A stretch of DNA of 64,000 nucleotides from positions 19,499,424-19,563,423 of the forward strand of contig CM037870.1 in assembly GCA_021292105.1 (NCBI GenBank). Reading direction: 5' to 3'. Shown here piece after piece: positions 34,877-45,800 of this stretch (the first letter of the stretch is position 1; each line of letters starts with the position of its first letter). Made by a program: the position numbers and the translations under genes. Origin of the DNA: Anadara kagoshimensis. Lineage: Eukaryota > Mollusca > Bivalvia > Arcoida > Arcidae. A model generated the notes under the pieces. The model did not search any database, was not told the DNA's origin, and saw only the letters and a list, made by a program, of their open reading frames with translations.

Positions 34877-35251
34877 CAGTCAAATCTGTATGCACATCTG
34901 CGATTAGCCCACAATATATCTGCATAGGGTAAAATGTTGGTGCTATGGGGATTTAACATGTTGAAAAACCATGCAAATGGCGGATTCTGTTGCACATATG
35001 ACGTAAAACGTCACCAAGGACATCACTTCCGGTGTAAACATCGTCATTTTCGCATGTGTAAAATCCCCATGCCGCCAACATTTTCCTTTCTACAGACATA
35101 CTTTATGACAATCGTGGATGCGCATACAGATTTCCTATTATGACTAGGTACAAGTAAGTGAAAAATCTCAAACTTTATTCAAATTTATTTGATTTTCTAT
35201 GGATATGAAGAGAATTTCACTGTCACAGTCACAGTGGTTCCTACAGTAGGG
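34877..35251 (+). mobile_element. 484-bp foldback element, copy lacking its left end, inside a 76-bp array
   Basis: It starts abruptly at AAATCTGTATGCACATCTG and keeps the right half through CACAGTGGTTCCTACAGTAG. The junction with the ninth 76-bp unit is direct. Confidence 0.8.
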
Positions 35252-35924
35252 TAAGTTCTACTGGCCTTTATAAGCAGGTGACCCTTTTATAGAGGTGGCC
35301 TTTAAGGCAGGGTGAACTGTATCTAGGTTGTCAGTTCAGGAATGTTGGGAGAAAATGGAATGTCTGAAGAAAACCGCCAGCAAGTGATCTGAAAACTTGG
35401 CATGCAAGGATCTGTCCAGAGTGAGATTCAAACATAAGCATTGAGAGGCCCTTTGATTAATAAGCACTTGCCTAAAACCACTTGGCCACTGAAGTCCCTC
35501 TCATTGAAAACTTTTCCTATCACCGACTAGATGGAATGTCCCTAAGAAAGCTGAATCGGTTGGAATAGCTAGGAGCTTTACACCCAATCCAAGAATATTT
35601 CACTTGTATGAAGGCAGTCAGTTCTGGAAGGAAACCTAGTGCCAAAAGAAAACCAATGGCTTCTGTAACAGAACTGCAAACTAAGATCTGCCCTAGTGGT
35701 ATTCAAACCTAGATGGCAAGTGACACTTTGATCAGTTCACTGGCACTTAGACAACTTTTCTCCAAATTATTCTGTGTCCCTGTGTTTTTAAATTTTGTAT
35801 ATAAATCCCAACCTTACTTAAAAGGCCATTTCAGAAGGCCATTTCGATGGCTTTTATGGATATTATACACCCTATTCTAGAAACGAGAACTGTTATGGTA
35901 AGGTGTTGTCTGTTCATCCATAAT

Positions 35925-36413
35925 AATTACTGTCGGAGCCGGTCTCTTTGTGACAGTGAAGTTACACTTTTTTCCATAAAAAAATCAAATGAATCTGAAT
36001 AAAAATTTATAATATTCACGTCACTGTACCTAGTCATAACAGGACATCTGTATGTGCATCTGTGATTAGCGTAGAATATTTCTGCACAGAGCAAAACATT
36101 GGTGCTATGGGGATCTAACATGTTGAAAAATTAGGCAAATGGCGGACCCTGTTGCGCATAGTGACGTAAAACGTCACCAAAGACATCACATTGGGTGTAA
36201 ACATCGTCATTTTCATCATGTAAATCCCAATAGTGCCAACATTTTCCTTTCTACAAAAATACTTTCTGACAATTGTGGATGCGCATACAGATTTTCAGTT
36301 ACAACTAGGTACAAGTAAGTGAATATTATCAATTTTTATTCAGATTTATTTGATTTTCTATGGAAAAAAGTGTAACTTCACTGTCAAAAACAGACCAGCT
36401 CTGACAGTAGTTT
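35925..36413 (+). mobile_element. Diverged copy of the 484-bp foldback element
   Basis: The ends read ACTGTCGGAGCCGGTCTC and ACCAGCTCTGACAGTAG. The body retains the TGTGCATCTGTGATTAG and CAAATGGCGGACC segments. Confidence 0.7.
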
Positions 36414-37164
36414 GGCCTACTCCTCCAACACCAATGAACAAGGCAGTACAATAACTTTTTTTTGGCATTTGTCCTTTCGGACAGAGAAACATTTCAAACA
36501 AATATTCAATTTGTCCAGACACAAAATTAACTTATCTGACTTGTACATTATTTCAGTGCAACTTTATTTTTCATTTTAAATCTTGTAATATATCTTAATC
36601 ATGTGACTGAAATCACTGACTGTGTGTGTGTGTGTATAAATTAAAACAAATTTGACTACATACTTTGACTATTGAATCAGATTTTAATTTTGAATATCAA
36701 CTTTAGAAATTCATTTATTACAAACATTGTATCAATTATACCGACAAAAAACGATCCTGGAACTTGTTTACATTGACGATAACACCCAACTGGACAAATT
36801 GATCTATAATCAAGTTTTAAATTTTACTTTTAAAATAATGCACTTGTCTCATTGCAAACAATGTTAATTATTATCCTCTGGCTCTTACCACTATGCTTTA
36901 ACACATCATCCTCTATTTCTCAGAATAGCCCCACATCTCTTACCATGATATCTTGTAACACAGAATACATGTATTAGGCATCACCTTCTTGCTCTTAGAA
37001 TAATCCCACATCTCTTGAGATATATTTTAGCATAGAATGTTGAGCATTATTCTCTAACTCTTACAAAAATTTGAACACATCATCTTCTAGCTCTTATAAT
37101 AATCTCGCATCTCTTAGAACGATATGTTTAAATGCAGAATGTTATACACTAGACTCTTCTTATG

Positions 37165-37701
37165 ACATATCAATCATGTATCCATGGTACATATATACGA
37201 TGCTTTTAGTAGTGTCACCAATTTTGCCATGACAACCACATTATCCATTGTATATAATGCTTTTCTTGGTGACACCAATACTGTCATGGCAATCACAGTA
37301 TCCATAGTACATGTATACAACTCTTTAAATAGTGACACCAATACTGCCATGGTAACCACAGTATCCTTGGTACATGTATACAAAGCTTTCAGATGAGACA
37401 CCAATAGGCCATGGCAATTACAGTATCTATGGAACATGTAAACAGAGCTTTTAGTAGTGACACCAATACTGCCAAGGCAACCACAGTTTCCATGGTACAT
37501 GTACTTATGATGCTTTCAGTGTTGACACCAATATTTCTATGGCAACCACAGTATCCATGGTACATGTAAACGGTGCTTTCAGTAGTGACACAAATATTGT
37601 CATGGCAACTGCAGTATCCATGGTACATGTATCAGACCTTTCAGTAGTGACACCAATATTGCCATGACAACCACAGTGTATATGACAGTTTCAGCAGTGA
37701 C
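37165..37701 (-). repeat. 63-bp minisatellite in the presumed PIGP 3' UTR
   Basis: ATCCATGGTACATGTA-type starts at about 37180, 37243, 37300, 37363, 37425, 37488, 37553 and 37615 give a period of 57-65 bp. The array ends 10 bp from the PIGP stop codon, so it would form the beginning of the 3' UTR. Confidence 0.85.
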
Positions 37702-37710
37702 ATAGCGGGT

Positions 37711-38156
37711 CTATAAGTACAGTTGTTTATTCACCTCTGAAATGGACATATCTGTAATTGGGGGTATACTCTCCTTGTCAAGTTTTCTGTCTCCTGGTTT
37801 TATTGCATAGGAATCTGAAAAATTAAAATTACAGAATGGTAAGTCATATTTATACAAGAGTTTAATGCTTATCTCAAAAACAACATTTTACATAAACATG
37901 TGAAAACCGAAATCAAAGTCACAGGGTCCTTCTTTAAAAACCAATGTCCCCCGTCACGGTAGGCATGGCACATTAAAGAGCCCTTCCTGCCAATGCCCTA
38001 AACAAAGGTTAAAATTTCAGTTAGTTCACTTATAGCTGGTGACATCCTGATATAAGTGAAATGTTCTTGACTGTAATGTCAAATCCTATTCAATCAATCA
38101 AGTAAGACTGTTGGGGACACCTATAGTGGTAAAGACTGCTGACCATGGAATCAAAT

Positions 38157-38202
<46 letters not shown>

Positions 38203-41200
38203 CAGAGACAGAGAGAGGGGATGTACTGCCAATGTCAGTCTCTTAACATAAGTCACTGGCACCAGGATAAGCAATGACTTGATGAACTTATCTATAGATT
38301 AAGTCAAACTTTCTTTTACTACCGCTGTATAATAACAAACATTAATGGGAAGAAACTTTTGCTATGTTGACCTTCTTAACTATTTTGCGGCAAGAAATTT
38401 TCATGGTTCCAACCTTAAGAAAAGCGTACCAAGGGGCATAAGAAATTTTCGCTGTGAAGATGCATTAGCGGTTCAAGAGTAACCACTAAAATTGTGAATA
38501 TTTTTCCATGGGAAGGTCTCTTCTTATACAGTATGTTAAAAATACAAGAAACCACCATCCTGAAAAGTGGAGAATGGTGTTGTTAAAAAGTGGATACAAG
38601 CGGTAATCAGCAGAGTTCTAATATTATTCGGTGATTTCCCTAAAATTTTTAGCAGGAGGTAGATTGACTAAATCAACACGCCAGGAGTCAAGGGGGCCGC
38701 CTAGGCCAAAAAAAATTCTTCTTAAGGCAATTTTATGAATTCCAACTGGCCAATTTGGAGTTCTATGCAGTCAAATATGCCTGTTGTCAGCTCTTAAGGA
38801 AATCACTACCGTAGTTTCGCCAGAGTATTTCTGAAGAGGCCAGAAATGTTTTGGCAAAACTAGTCGATGATTTAAAAGTAGAAATATATTGGTAACTAGT
38901 GTTGAGATCTAATTTATTTCTTGAAAATTCCTACAGTATGTAATAGCTTACTCACCTGTAATGGTATTTATAGAGGTTAGTGGTGCTGTATTCAGATATA
39001 TTATTCCCATGTACAGAGGATATGCCAACAAGAAACTGACACAGAAGTAAACTGGCATAGCAACAGCCCAATACCTGAAGAGAAAAACATAAATACAAAA
39101 TTGGACTTGTAATGACACAATATCTGAAGAGAAAACAAATACCAAATTGGACTTGAAATGACCCAATACCTGAAGAGAAAAACAAATACCAAATTGGACT
39201 TGTAATGACACAATATCTGAAGAGAAAAACAAATACCAAATTGGACTTGTAATGACACAATACCTGAAGAGAAAAAAGTACCAAATTCGTAGAATATGAT
39301 GGGGGGGGGGGGGGGGGGGGGGATTTGTCGCGATATGCCGTTTTTAAGTCCATTTTTAAGAACAAACATTTTATGTTTAATTTGATACAATAATTTTTTA
39401 AAAATAAAATATTTTATGTCTTATATGTCTTATGTCTAATTCTTGTAATGTTGTACAAAGTAGTTTTATCAAATTTACAACCAGTGATTTTGTTGGCCTA
39501 AAATTACTACCAGATAAAGGTAGTTTCCCTAAAGAAATGGCTAAATTTTTCCAGTTTGGCCACCACAAAAAATTCCCAAAATGACAGTGATATACTGGCA
39601 AATAAAATCTAGTTGTCTTTACCCACTGATAAAATAGATATTGTCACAATATAATATCTTTACAATGAGGATTCTAAGCTATTGTAAGCATGTCAGTCAT
39701 TATGCAGTTTGTTGTGTTTCAGAACTTTAAATTTTCCCAATTTAAAAGGCATAAGGTAGTTTTCAAACAATGTAACAAAATTACTACCAACATAAAAAGT
39801 CTTAAACAACTAACCCCTTGGTAATCTTAACTTTGCAGTTTTGCAGAAGAAAATTTTAAATTGGTTTACAATGATTACTGATCAAATGCAGGGGTATGAC
39901 AAAAAAGCTCTTAGACCTTCTATACTGATAAATCTAACACATAATACTTACTTTTGTGGCCAGTATGTTAAACCAACTGCATGAAGCCATTGATCAGGTA
40001 CATATGCCCAAATTATATAAATACCTAAAATCAAAACCATTAAGAATCATTAGTGTTTTATCAGGGACATTCAAAATTCATTGTTGTCAACAAAATGTTT
40101 TTATTTTTAAATATTGGTATAGGCAAACAACATTGACCTGTCCACTTGACCTTTGATTTAAATATTCATTATGGACGAGTACATTTAAGTAATAGGAATC
40201 ATGCATGTACATTTCATCTACATGATGTGATTTTTTATCACAGACATTGTGTATATGTATTAACTATGAATCCTAATGCTACCTATGTAGTGGGTGGACC
40301 CTCCTATATAAATATTCCTAATGAAAGGTCAAATGGACAGGTCAATGTTGTTTACACATGCACATATTATATTTTGCATCTGTTATGTACTCAAAAAATA
40401 TTATTATAAAATTATTACTTTGGTGGGTGCCCCATTCAAAGGCAGGGTCCTGTTGTGGGCGCAATTTGTAATGTAAAAGCTAGTTACACTGAAAAATTTC
40501 CTTTTCTGGACGCCATTTGTAAAGCGAGTGCTCTATCCATTCGCCTAAAAGGTATCCCATATGCGAGACAGTAAAAACGTCTCTTAACCTGTACATATTT
40601 TATACTATACATCAATAACAAACATACTAATCCATGTCCAAATCACAATCCAGAAGCAAAGTAAAAACTTGGAACTGACAAGTTAGGTTAGACATGTGAA
40701 CTTCCACCAGGGAAGTGAGCTCGGGTGTTCTAAAAGGGTAAGCACCTCCTGTTTAGCTAGCTACAACCGCCACGTGTGTAATCAAATTTGTGTGAAAGGA
40801 ACATAGAACTATGGGACGTCAAATATATCCAGGACAATGCTGGACACAGAGACATCAAACTTATAAACAATATTGTGATAAAGGCCATCAAACTTTTTGA
40901 GGGCCTTGATAAGCCTAGGCTTGCAATATCCCTGAGTCAACAATTATGCCATGCAGCTATCTTGCTACATATCACTCCATGCTTTTATGTGTTATATTAA
41001 ATATCTTTGATAAATATGTATGTGTCATTAACATGTTCGTTTATGATTTCATGGTCATTATGTTAATTCTGTTTATCATGATTTGCCATAAACTACCACT
41101 GCGGTAGCTCAGTTGGTAGAGTGCTTGCTCCGTAAGTGAGAGGTTGTGGGTTTGAACCCTTACCGGGTCACACTCGACTTAATATTGGGTAGTCACTGTT

Positions 41201-41639
41201 CTTTCACCAGGCACTCAGCATTACGAAATTAAAGTCACGATTCTTTCCAATGGGAACTTACAATAAACAAGGTATCCTGTCACAATAAATAACCCTGCTG
41301 TATAACCATCAGCGCAACACACAGGCAAACTTTCTGCACCTTCGCCCGATAGCTGGTGACATCTCGATATAAAATTAAATGAAATATTCTTGACTGGGAC
41401 GTTAAACATTATTACTCAACTCAACTGATTTGCCTTAACCAATTTATGTAATTGAGTTTGAGCAATAAACTTTATTATAAGGATAATGATAAAGAGATGT
41501 TTTAATGGCAGAAATAAGTGCCAGTGTAAACAGTCTTTGACAGGATAACTAGCCTACCAAATATAACAAACGCCATCAAGTACAAAACAAATCCATATAT
41601 AGCTCTCTCTGGTGTTGGAGATGGTGAATGTTCTGTCAT
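37711..41639 (-). CDS. PIGP: Phosphatidylinositol N-acetylglucosaminyltransferase subunit P
   Basis: Four coding exons on the minus strand, in transcript order 41639-41558, 40024-39952, 39074-38956 and 37814-37711, total 378 nt and give 125 residues. All junctions are GT/AG and phases agree. The protein has two hydrophobic segments: about 14-36 (AIYGFVLYLMAFVIFGIYII) and about 60-80 (MPVYFCVSFLLAYPLYMGII). Between them is the PIG-P signature [22 protein letters not shown]. The tail ends with IPPITDMSISEVN, matching the conserved C-terminus of the family. PIGP is part of the ER complex that adds GlcNAc to phosphatidylinositol, the first step of GPI-anchor synthesis. The length fits (human form 134 residues). 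The Met at 41639 is chosen because upstream sequence shows no homology; 5' UTR exons were not identified. Intron 2 holds a tandem array carrying extra copies of the exon 3 acceptor. Confidence 0.93.
38158..38220. repeat. (GA)n microsatellite
   Basis: About 60 bp of GA units with a few C interruptions, in PIGP intron 3. Confidence 0.9.
39075..39280 (-). repeat. 47-bp tandem array duplicating the PIGP exon 3 acceptor
   Basis: On the minus strand each unit contains TTTTCTCTTCAG followed by GTATTG or ATATTG. The true acceptor AG is at 39075-39076. Four copies have AG at 39124-39125, 39170-39171, 39217-39218 and 39264-39265. Confidence 0.92.
39301..39322. repeat. Poly-G tract
   Basis: About 22 consecutive G. 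Similar tracts occur at 4791-4807, 46751-46761, 49790-49807 (after (GT)n) and 53284-53293. Confidence 0.9.
39496..39790 (+). mobile_element. Dispersed 0.29-kb repeat in PIGP intron 2
   Basis: Same repeat as 14770-15063, beginning AAATTACTACCAGATAAAGG and ending AATGTAACAAAATTACTACC. Confidence 0.65.
40122..40364. mobile_element. AACAACATTGACCTGTC inverted-repeat element in PIGP intron 1
   Basis: Same 20-bp termini as the copy at 15396. The core shares GTACATTT..ATGATGTGA pieces only weakly. Confidence 0.7.
40615..40990 (-). mobile_element. 3'-end retroelement-like repeat copy in PIGP intron 1
   Basis: The reverse complement matches the window start from the coding tail to the conserved terminus. 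The coding frame has an in-frame stop before LLTQGY and ends a few codons later than the copy at position 1, so it is a decayed copy. Confidence 0.55.
41093..41428 (+). mobile_element. tRNA-headed SINE, family 1, in PIGP intron 1
   Basis: CACTGCGGTAGCTCAGTTGG head, GGGTTTGAACCC B box, body slightly deleted, tail TATTCTTGACTGGGACGTTA. It is antisense to PIGP. Confidence 0.8.
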
Positions 41640-41954
41640 TTCTGCCACTGTTGTTTGTGATAGTGGTATGTCGTAGTTGTTGTAAACCGTACCTATCAAG
41701 ATTTACCCATGTTTGGTATAACAACCGTCCCCTAGGTCAGTTTCACATTACTCTTTTTCCAGAAATTGAAAATGTTTCCATAAAACTATCAATAAAATGA
41801 ATTTAAAATGCACTGACCTAACCAAATTATATTTTTCAATGAAAGCATCGTTACTCGGTTCTCCTGCACGTAGAGAAATTTTGGAAATTTTTTTAAAAAT
41901 TGATAGTTTATACACCGGGTTTACTCAAAAAATCCGGTTATGGTAAAAAAAAAT

Positions 41955-42075
41955 CAAAAACAAAAATATCAATCCATGTTCAAATCACAACCCTAAAGCA
42001 TTGTAAAAACTTTGAAAACTGACAAATTAAGTTAAACACGTGAACTTCCTCCAGGGTACTGAGCCTGGGTGCTCA
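41955..42075 (-). mobile_element. Short copy of the 3'-end retroelement-like repeat between PIGP and NDUFB5
   Basis: The reverse complement matches the terminal 120 bp of the family (tract around GAAGTTCACGTG and the AAACATACTAATCC-type end). It lies in the head-to-head intergenic region. Confidence 0.5.
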
Positions 42076-42567
42076 GGAAGACGGTAATGGCAATTTAATT
42101 AATGCACAATAAACATTAAAACAATCACAAGAAATATAAAATTACAACCGGACAATAGTAATGTGTATAAGTATCTCTTTATTTCATATTGTTATATACC
42201 GGCGGTATATTGAACTGTGAGAATCTAAAAGTACAAAATCAATTCAGTCAATTTCTCAAGAAATTCCTGACATGTAGTGGAAATGATAGTGATGTGCTTA
42301 TTATTAGTCTAATCACCACTTATACATAATAGAAAAGACGAAATTGTGCATTGCGTCAGGTGAGCTATATAAAAAAATAAGTAAATACCGGTAACTGAAA
42401 ATTCGATATAATGTAGACAGGGTGAATACCTGGCGTAGAATGAAGATAACATTCACGAAAGCTAATACTACCCGCGTTATTCACCTGTGAAATCATTCTG
42501 TATACTAGTATATATGTGTCTATTAAGACAACATTTCCCGCTTTACTTCGAAACTCGGGAAAATAAA

Positions 42568-42612
<45 letters not shown>
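42568..42612. repeat. (ATT)n microsatellite
   Basis: About 14 ATT units in the PIGP-NDUFB5 intergenic region. Confidence 0.9.
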
Positions 42613-42847
42613 GATTTTATTGCCTATTCAAGTCAGCTTTTACGGTTTGCAATGCATTAGAATTGTTTAATACTGTTGACACCACCCTGTGTTCTGCATA
42701 TCACCACTACATAAAATTTAATCATAAGTATGAAGGATGTATTCCTTTGTTACAATAAGTCCAGGTAAGTTGTATCTGTCGTTTTAGGGAACGGAACTTA
42801 AAACGGTTATTTTTCATAAGGTGTCGTTTTTGTAGGGTACGCCTGAA

Positions 42848-42897
42848 CCGGAAGTTTAGAGTGAGACGTCCCGACCTCTGCGGAGAGAAAGGACACG
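42848..42897 (+). promoter_or_regulatory. Probable NDUFB5 promoter/5' UTR with ETS-type site
   Basis: CCGGAAGT at 42848-42855 is the ETS core bound by GABP (NRF-2), a known activator of nuclear OXPHOS genes in animals. It lies 42 bp before the ATG. A CRE-like GACGTC core is at 42866-42871. The segment is locally GC-richer than its surroundings and lacks a TATA box. The divergent PIGP gene begins 1.26 kb away, so a shared promoter is possible but unproven. Confidence 0.45.
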
Positions 42898-45800
42898 ATG
42901 GCTGTTTTTAGTTTGCTGCGTCCCTCGTTACAGAGGAATATGAGAGCAGCAACTCTAATAGTCACAAGGAATAATCAACAGGGGTTCCTTGTAGTGAAGA
43001 ACATGCAAAAAGGTAATTCGTGAATGTTTCTTAAGGTAGCACATTTGAAGTTGTGCGACACCCCCTCGGAAAATAAACTGTTCGTTCAGATTTTTATTCG
43101 TTTAACATAACGGTGACATATTTCAAGATAAGCTTAACATATGATTTTAATCATTATCCTTATTGTCAGATCCTGATAAAATCAAATCATATCAGTTTAC
43201 CGAGTCATGACCCCATGCTATGGTTGTATCGTCCATTGTCCTGTAACAGGAAAGAGAAAAAATACAGGGTCGGACCGGGGATCGAACCCAAGACCTCTCG
43301 CACTATAGGCGAGTGCTCTACCACTGAGCTACCCAGACCACTACATTCCTCCCTTCCTTTTTTTTCGATTCAAGGGAGTTGAATCGAAACCACCAGCTTC
43401 CACCCTGGGACCAACCTGTTGGTCGGCCACTTCCCAGGGTCGGACGAGCCCCTAATATTGTAACAGGAAAAAGAAAAAATGCAGGGTCGGACCGGAATCG
43501 AACCCGGGACCTCCCGCACTATAGGCGATTGCTCTACCACTGAGCTACCCAGACCGCTACAGTCCTACTGACCATTTCATATATCACCATATAGATTTTA
43601 TTTAAAGGTCTAACTACACTGCAGTAGCTCAGTTGGAAGACTGCTCGCTCCGTAAGTGGGAGGTCATCGGTTCGAACCCGATCAGGTCTAACTTGAAAGT
43701 GGGTAGTGACTGTTCTTTCACCAAGCACTCAGCATTATGAAATGAAAGTCACGGTTCTTTCGGATGGGAACTTAAAATAAATGAGGTCCTGTGTCATGGT
43801 AGGCTTGGCACAATAAAGAACCCTGCTGTATAGTGCCATCTCTCCAATGCACAGGCAAAATTTTTGCACCTCTCCTATTGCTGACGACGTCTTGATATAA
43901 GTGAAATATTCTTGACTTGGACATTAAACACCATTACTCAATTCAACTCATTGTCCTACTGTTCAAGTCACCGTATTTGTGTCTGTGAAGTACGCTCTCT
44001 TTCCATAGAAAATCAAATAAACTTAAATAAAAGATTGATATTTTTCACTCACTTATGCCTAGCCATAATAGTAAATCTGTGTGCACATCTGCAGGGATGA
44101 AGCTTAATTATTTTGAGTCAGGGGCCCAGCTCACTTCAGAAAAAAGTAGTAATAGTAATAAATAGGTAAAATTTGTAAATAATTTTTAGGGACCCAGACT
44201 TATTTTTAGGAGATATGGGCTACTGGGCCCCTGATAATCTTAATCACTAATCTGTGATTAATGTAGAATATCTCTCTACAGAGTAAAACATTGGCACTAT
44301 GGGGATTTAACATGTTGAAAAAAAAGGCAAATCACAGATCCAGTTGTGCATATGATGTAGCGTGTTGCCAAGGACATCACTTCCAGTGCAAACATCACCA
44401 TTTTTCACTGTGTAAAATCCCCATAGTGCCTACATTTTTTTCTTTCAACAGAAAAGCTTTTTTTGTTTTTTTGACAACCATTGATGCGCATACAGATTTT
44501 CAGTTATAGCTAGGCACAAAGTTAGTGAACAATATCAATGAAATAATCCAGTTTATTGGGTTTTCTATGGTAATAAAGCATAATTCACTGTCACAAACAC
44601 AATGACTTGGGCAATAAATTGCTGATGTAGTATTAAACAATACAATTTAAAAGCAACTCTGCAAACCAACCTTAAATGTGGTGTTGGTTGGTTAAATGCT
44701 GCTTAACGTTGCACCAGCTATTTTTTAAGCTATTCGCGACGAGAACTATTTTATCAATCTCTATGGATTAATCTATGAACAATTTTGTGTATGCATGTGA
44801 AGTGTGAGTGTGTTGTATGGTCTGTCTAGTACTAGTGCTCACTGAGGGCGACTTTAACATGCTAGCTCACAGAGTCAGTATGCCGCAGACAAGCGTATCA
44901 CTCCCCCTGTCCATTATACTGATATCAGGTGAATCTGTAAAGGCTAATGTTTCCATTCCTGGTAGCCAAAATCGCCATTGGCTACTAATTTCTAAGGAAT
45001 TCTTTCAAAAAGTAACTTAATTTAGCAAATTTGTGGAAAAATACTTCAAAAAGGACTATATTTTCACAAATTTTGGAAATTTGGCTATTAATTATTTTAA
45101 ATTTATGGAAACCTAGCTAATGGCAAGGAAAATTCACTTTCCGACATGTGGTCTGAGCGGGACTCAAACTCACAGCAGTGAGAGACCCTGGATTTGTAGA
45201 CTGATGTCTTATCAATTAGGCCACCGCAGCCTCTCTTAAATATGGTGTTATTGACTTATTGTTAATGACTTTATTAATTTGTCTTTTTTTTATCCTGCAG
45301 GTGGTTCAAGGAGCTTTTTTAAAATGTTTGATAACGTTGGTACATTTACACCTAACAGAAAGATGATTGTTATGCCAGCCAAATATATTTATAATGTATT
45401 TTTAGACCAGTGTGTAAGTATAGATTAACTTAAAATTTTATTTTGAAATTGCCGTCTAGTGCCAAAGATTTTGTATTAAATGTATTAAATAACTACAGAA
45501 CTTTAAAAGGTAGCTTATACTGAAATATCAACTTCCTCCAATTCAATTCGAGTGAAGAGCAATGTTTTTGTACTGTCAAAGAGCACAATACATTGATCCA
45601 GTGTTGTACGTTTGTTGAAAAATGACTTCTCAACGTTGTGGTTAAGTTATGAAAGTGACGTGGATCAGAAAATATAATTCAGATTCTTACAACTGATTTT
45701 GTAAAACTGACTCTCAAAATTTACCCATACTTACTCCTAGTCTCAGAAAAGGGTAGGCAAGTATGTATTGGTGATTTTGATTATCAGGAAAGGTAACATA

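Larger units (their letters stand above)
30334..37164. other. Intergenic region between MIB-PARP and PIGP
   Basis: No gene is supported. It holds the MIB-PARP 3' UTR, SINE fragments, a V-SINE-like element, the 23-bp minisatellite, the 76-bp array and two foldback elements. Also present are (AT)n at 34073-34094, (TG)n at 36620-36636, and imperfect tandem repeats of TCTCTTAGAA-containing units at about 36870-37150. Confidence 0.6.

Noticed and set aside
37174-37628. Minus-strand reading frames of 79-108 residues with MYHGYCGCHGN-like repeats
   Set aside because: They follow the 63-bp minisatellite, which keeps a frame open by chance; no family match.
38948-39390. Minus-strand reading frames rich in FLFRYW, up to 137 residues
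   Set aside because: They come from the 47-bp tandem array and a poly-G tract; only the 119-nt exon 3 of PIGP is coding.
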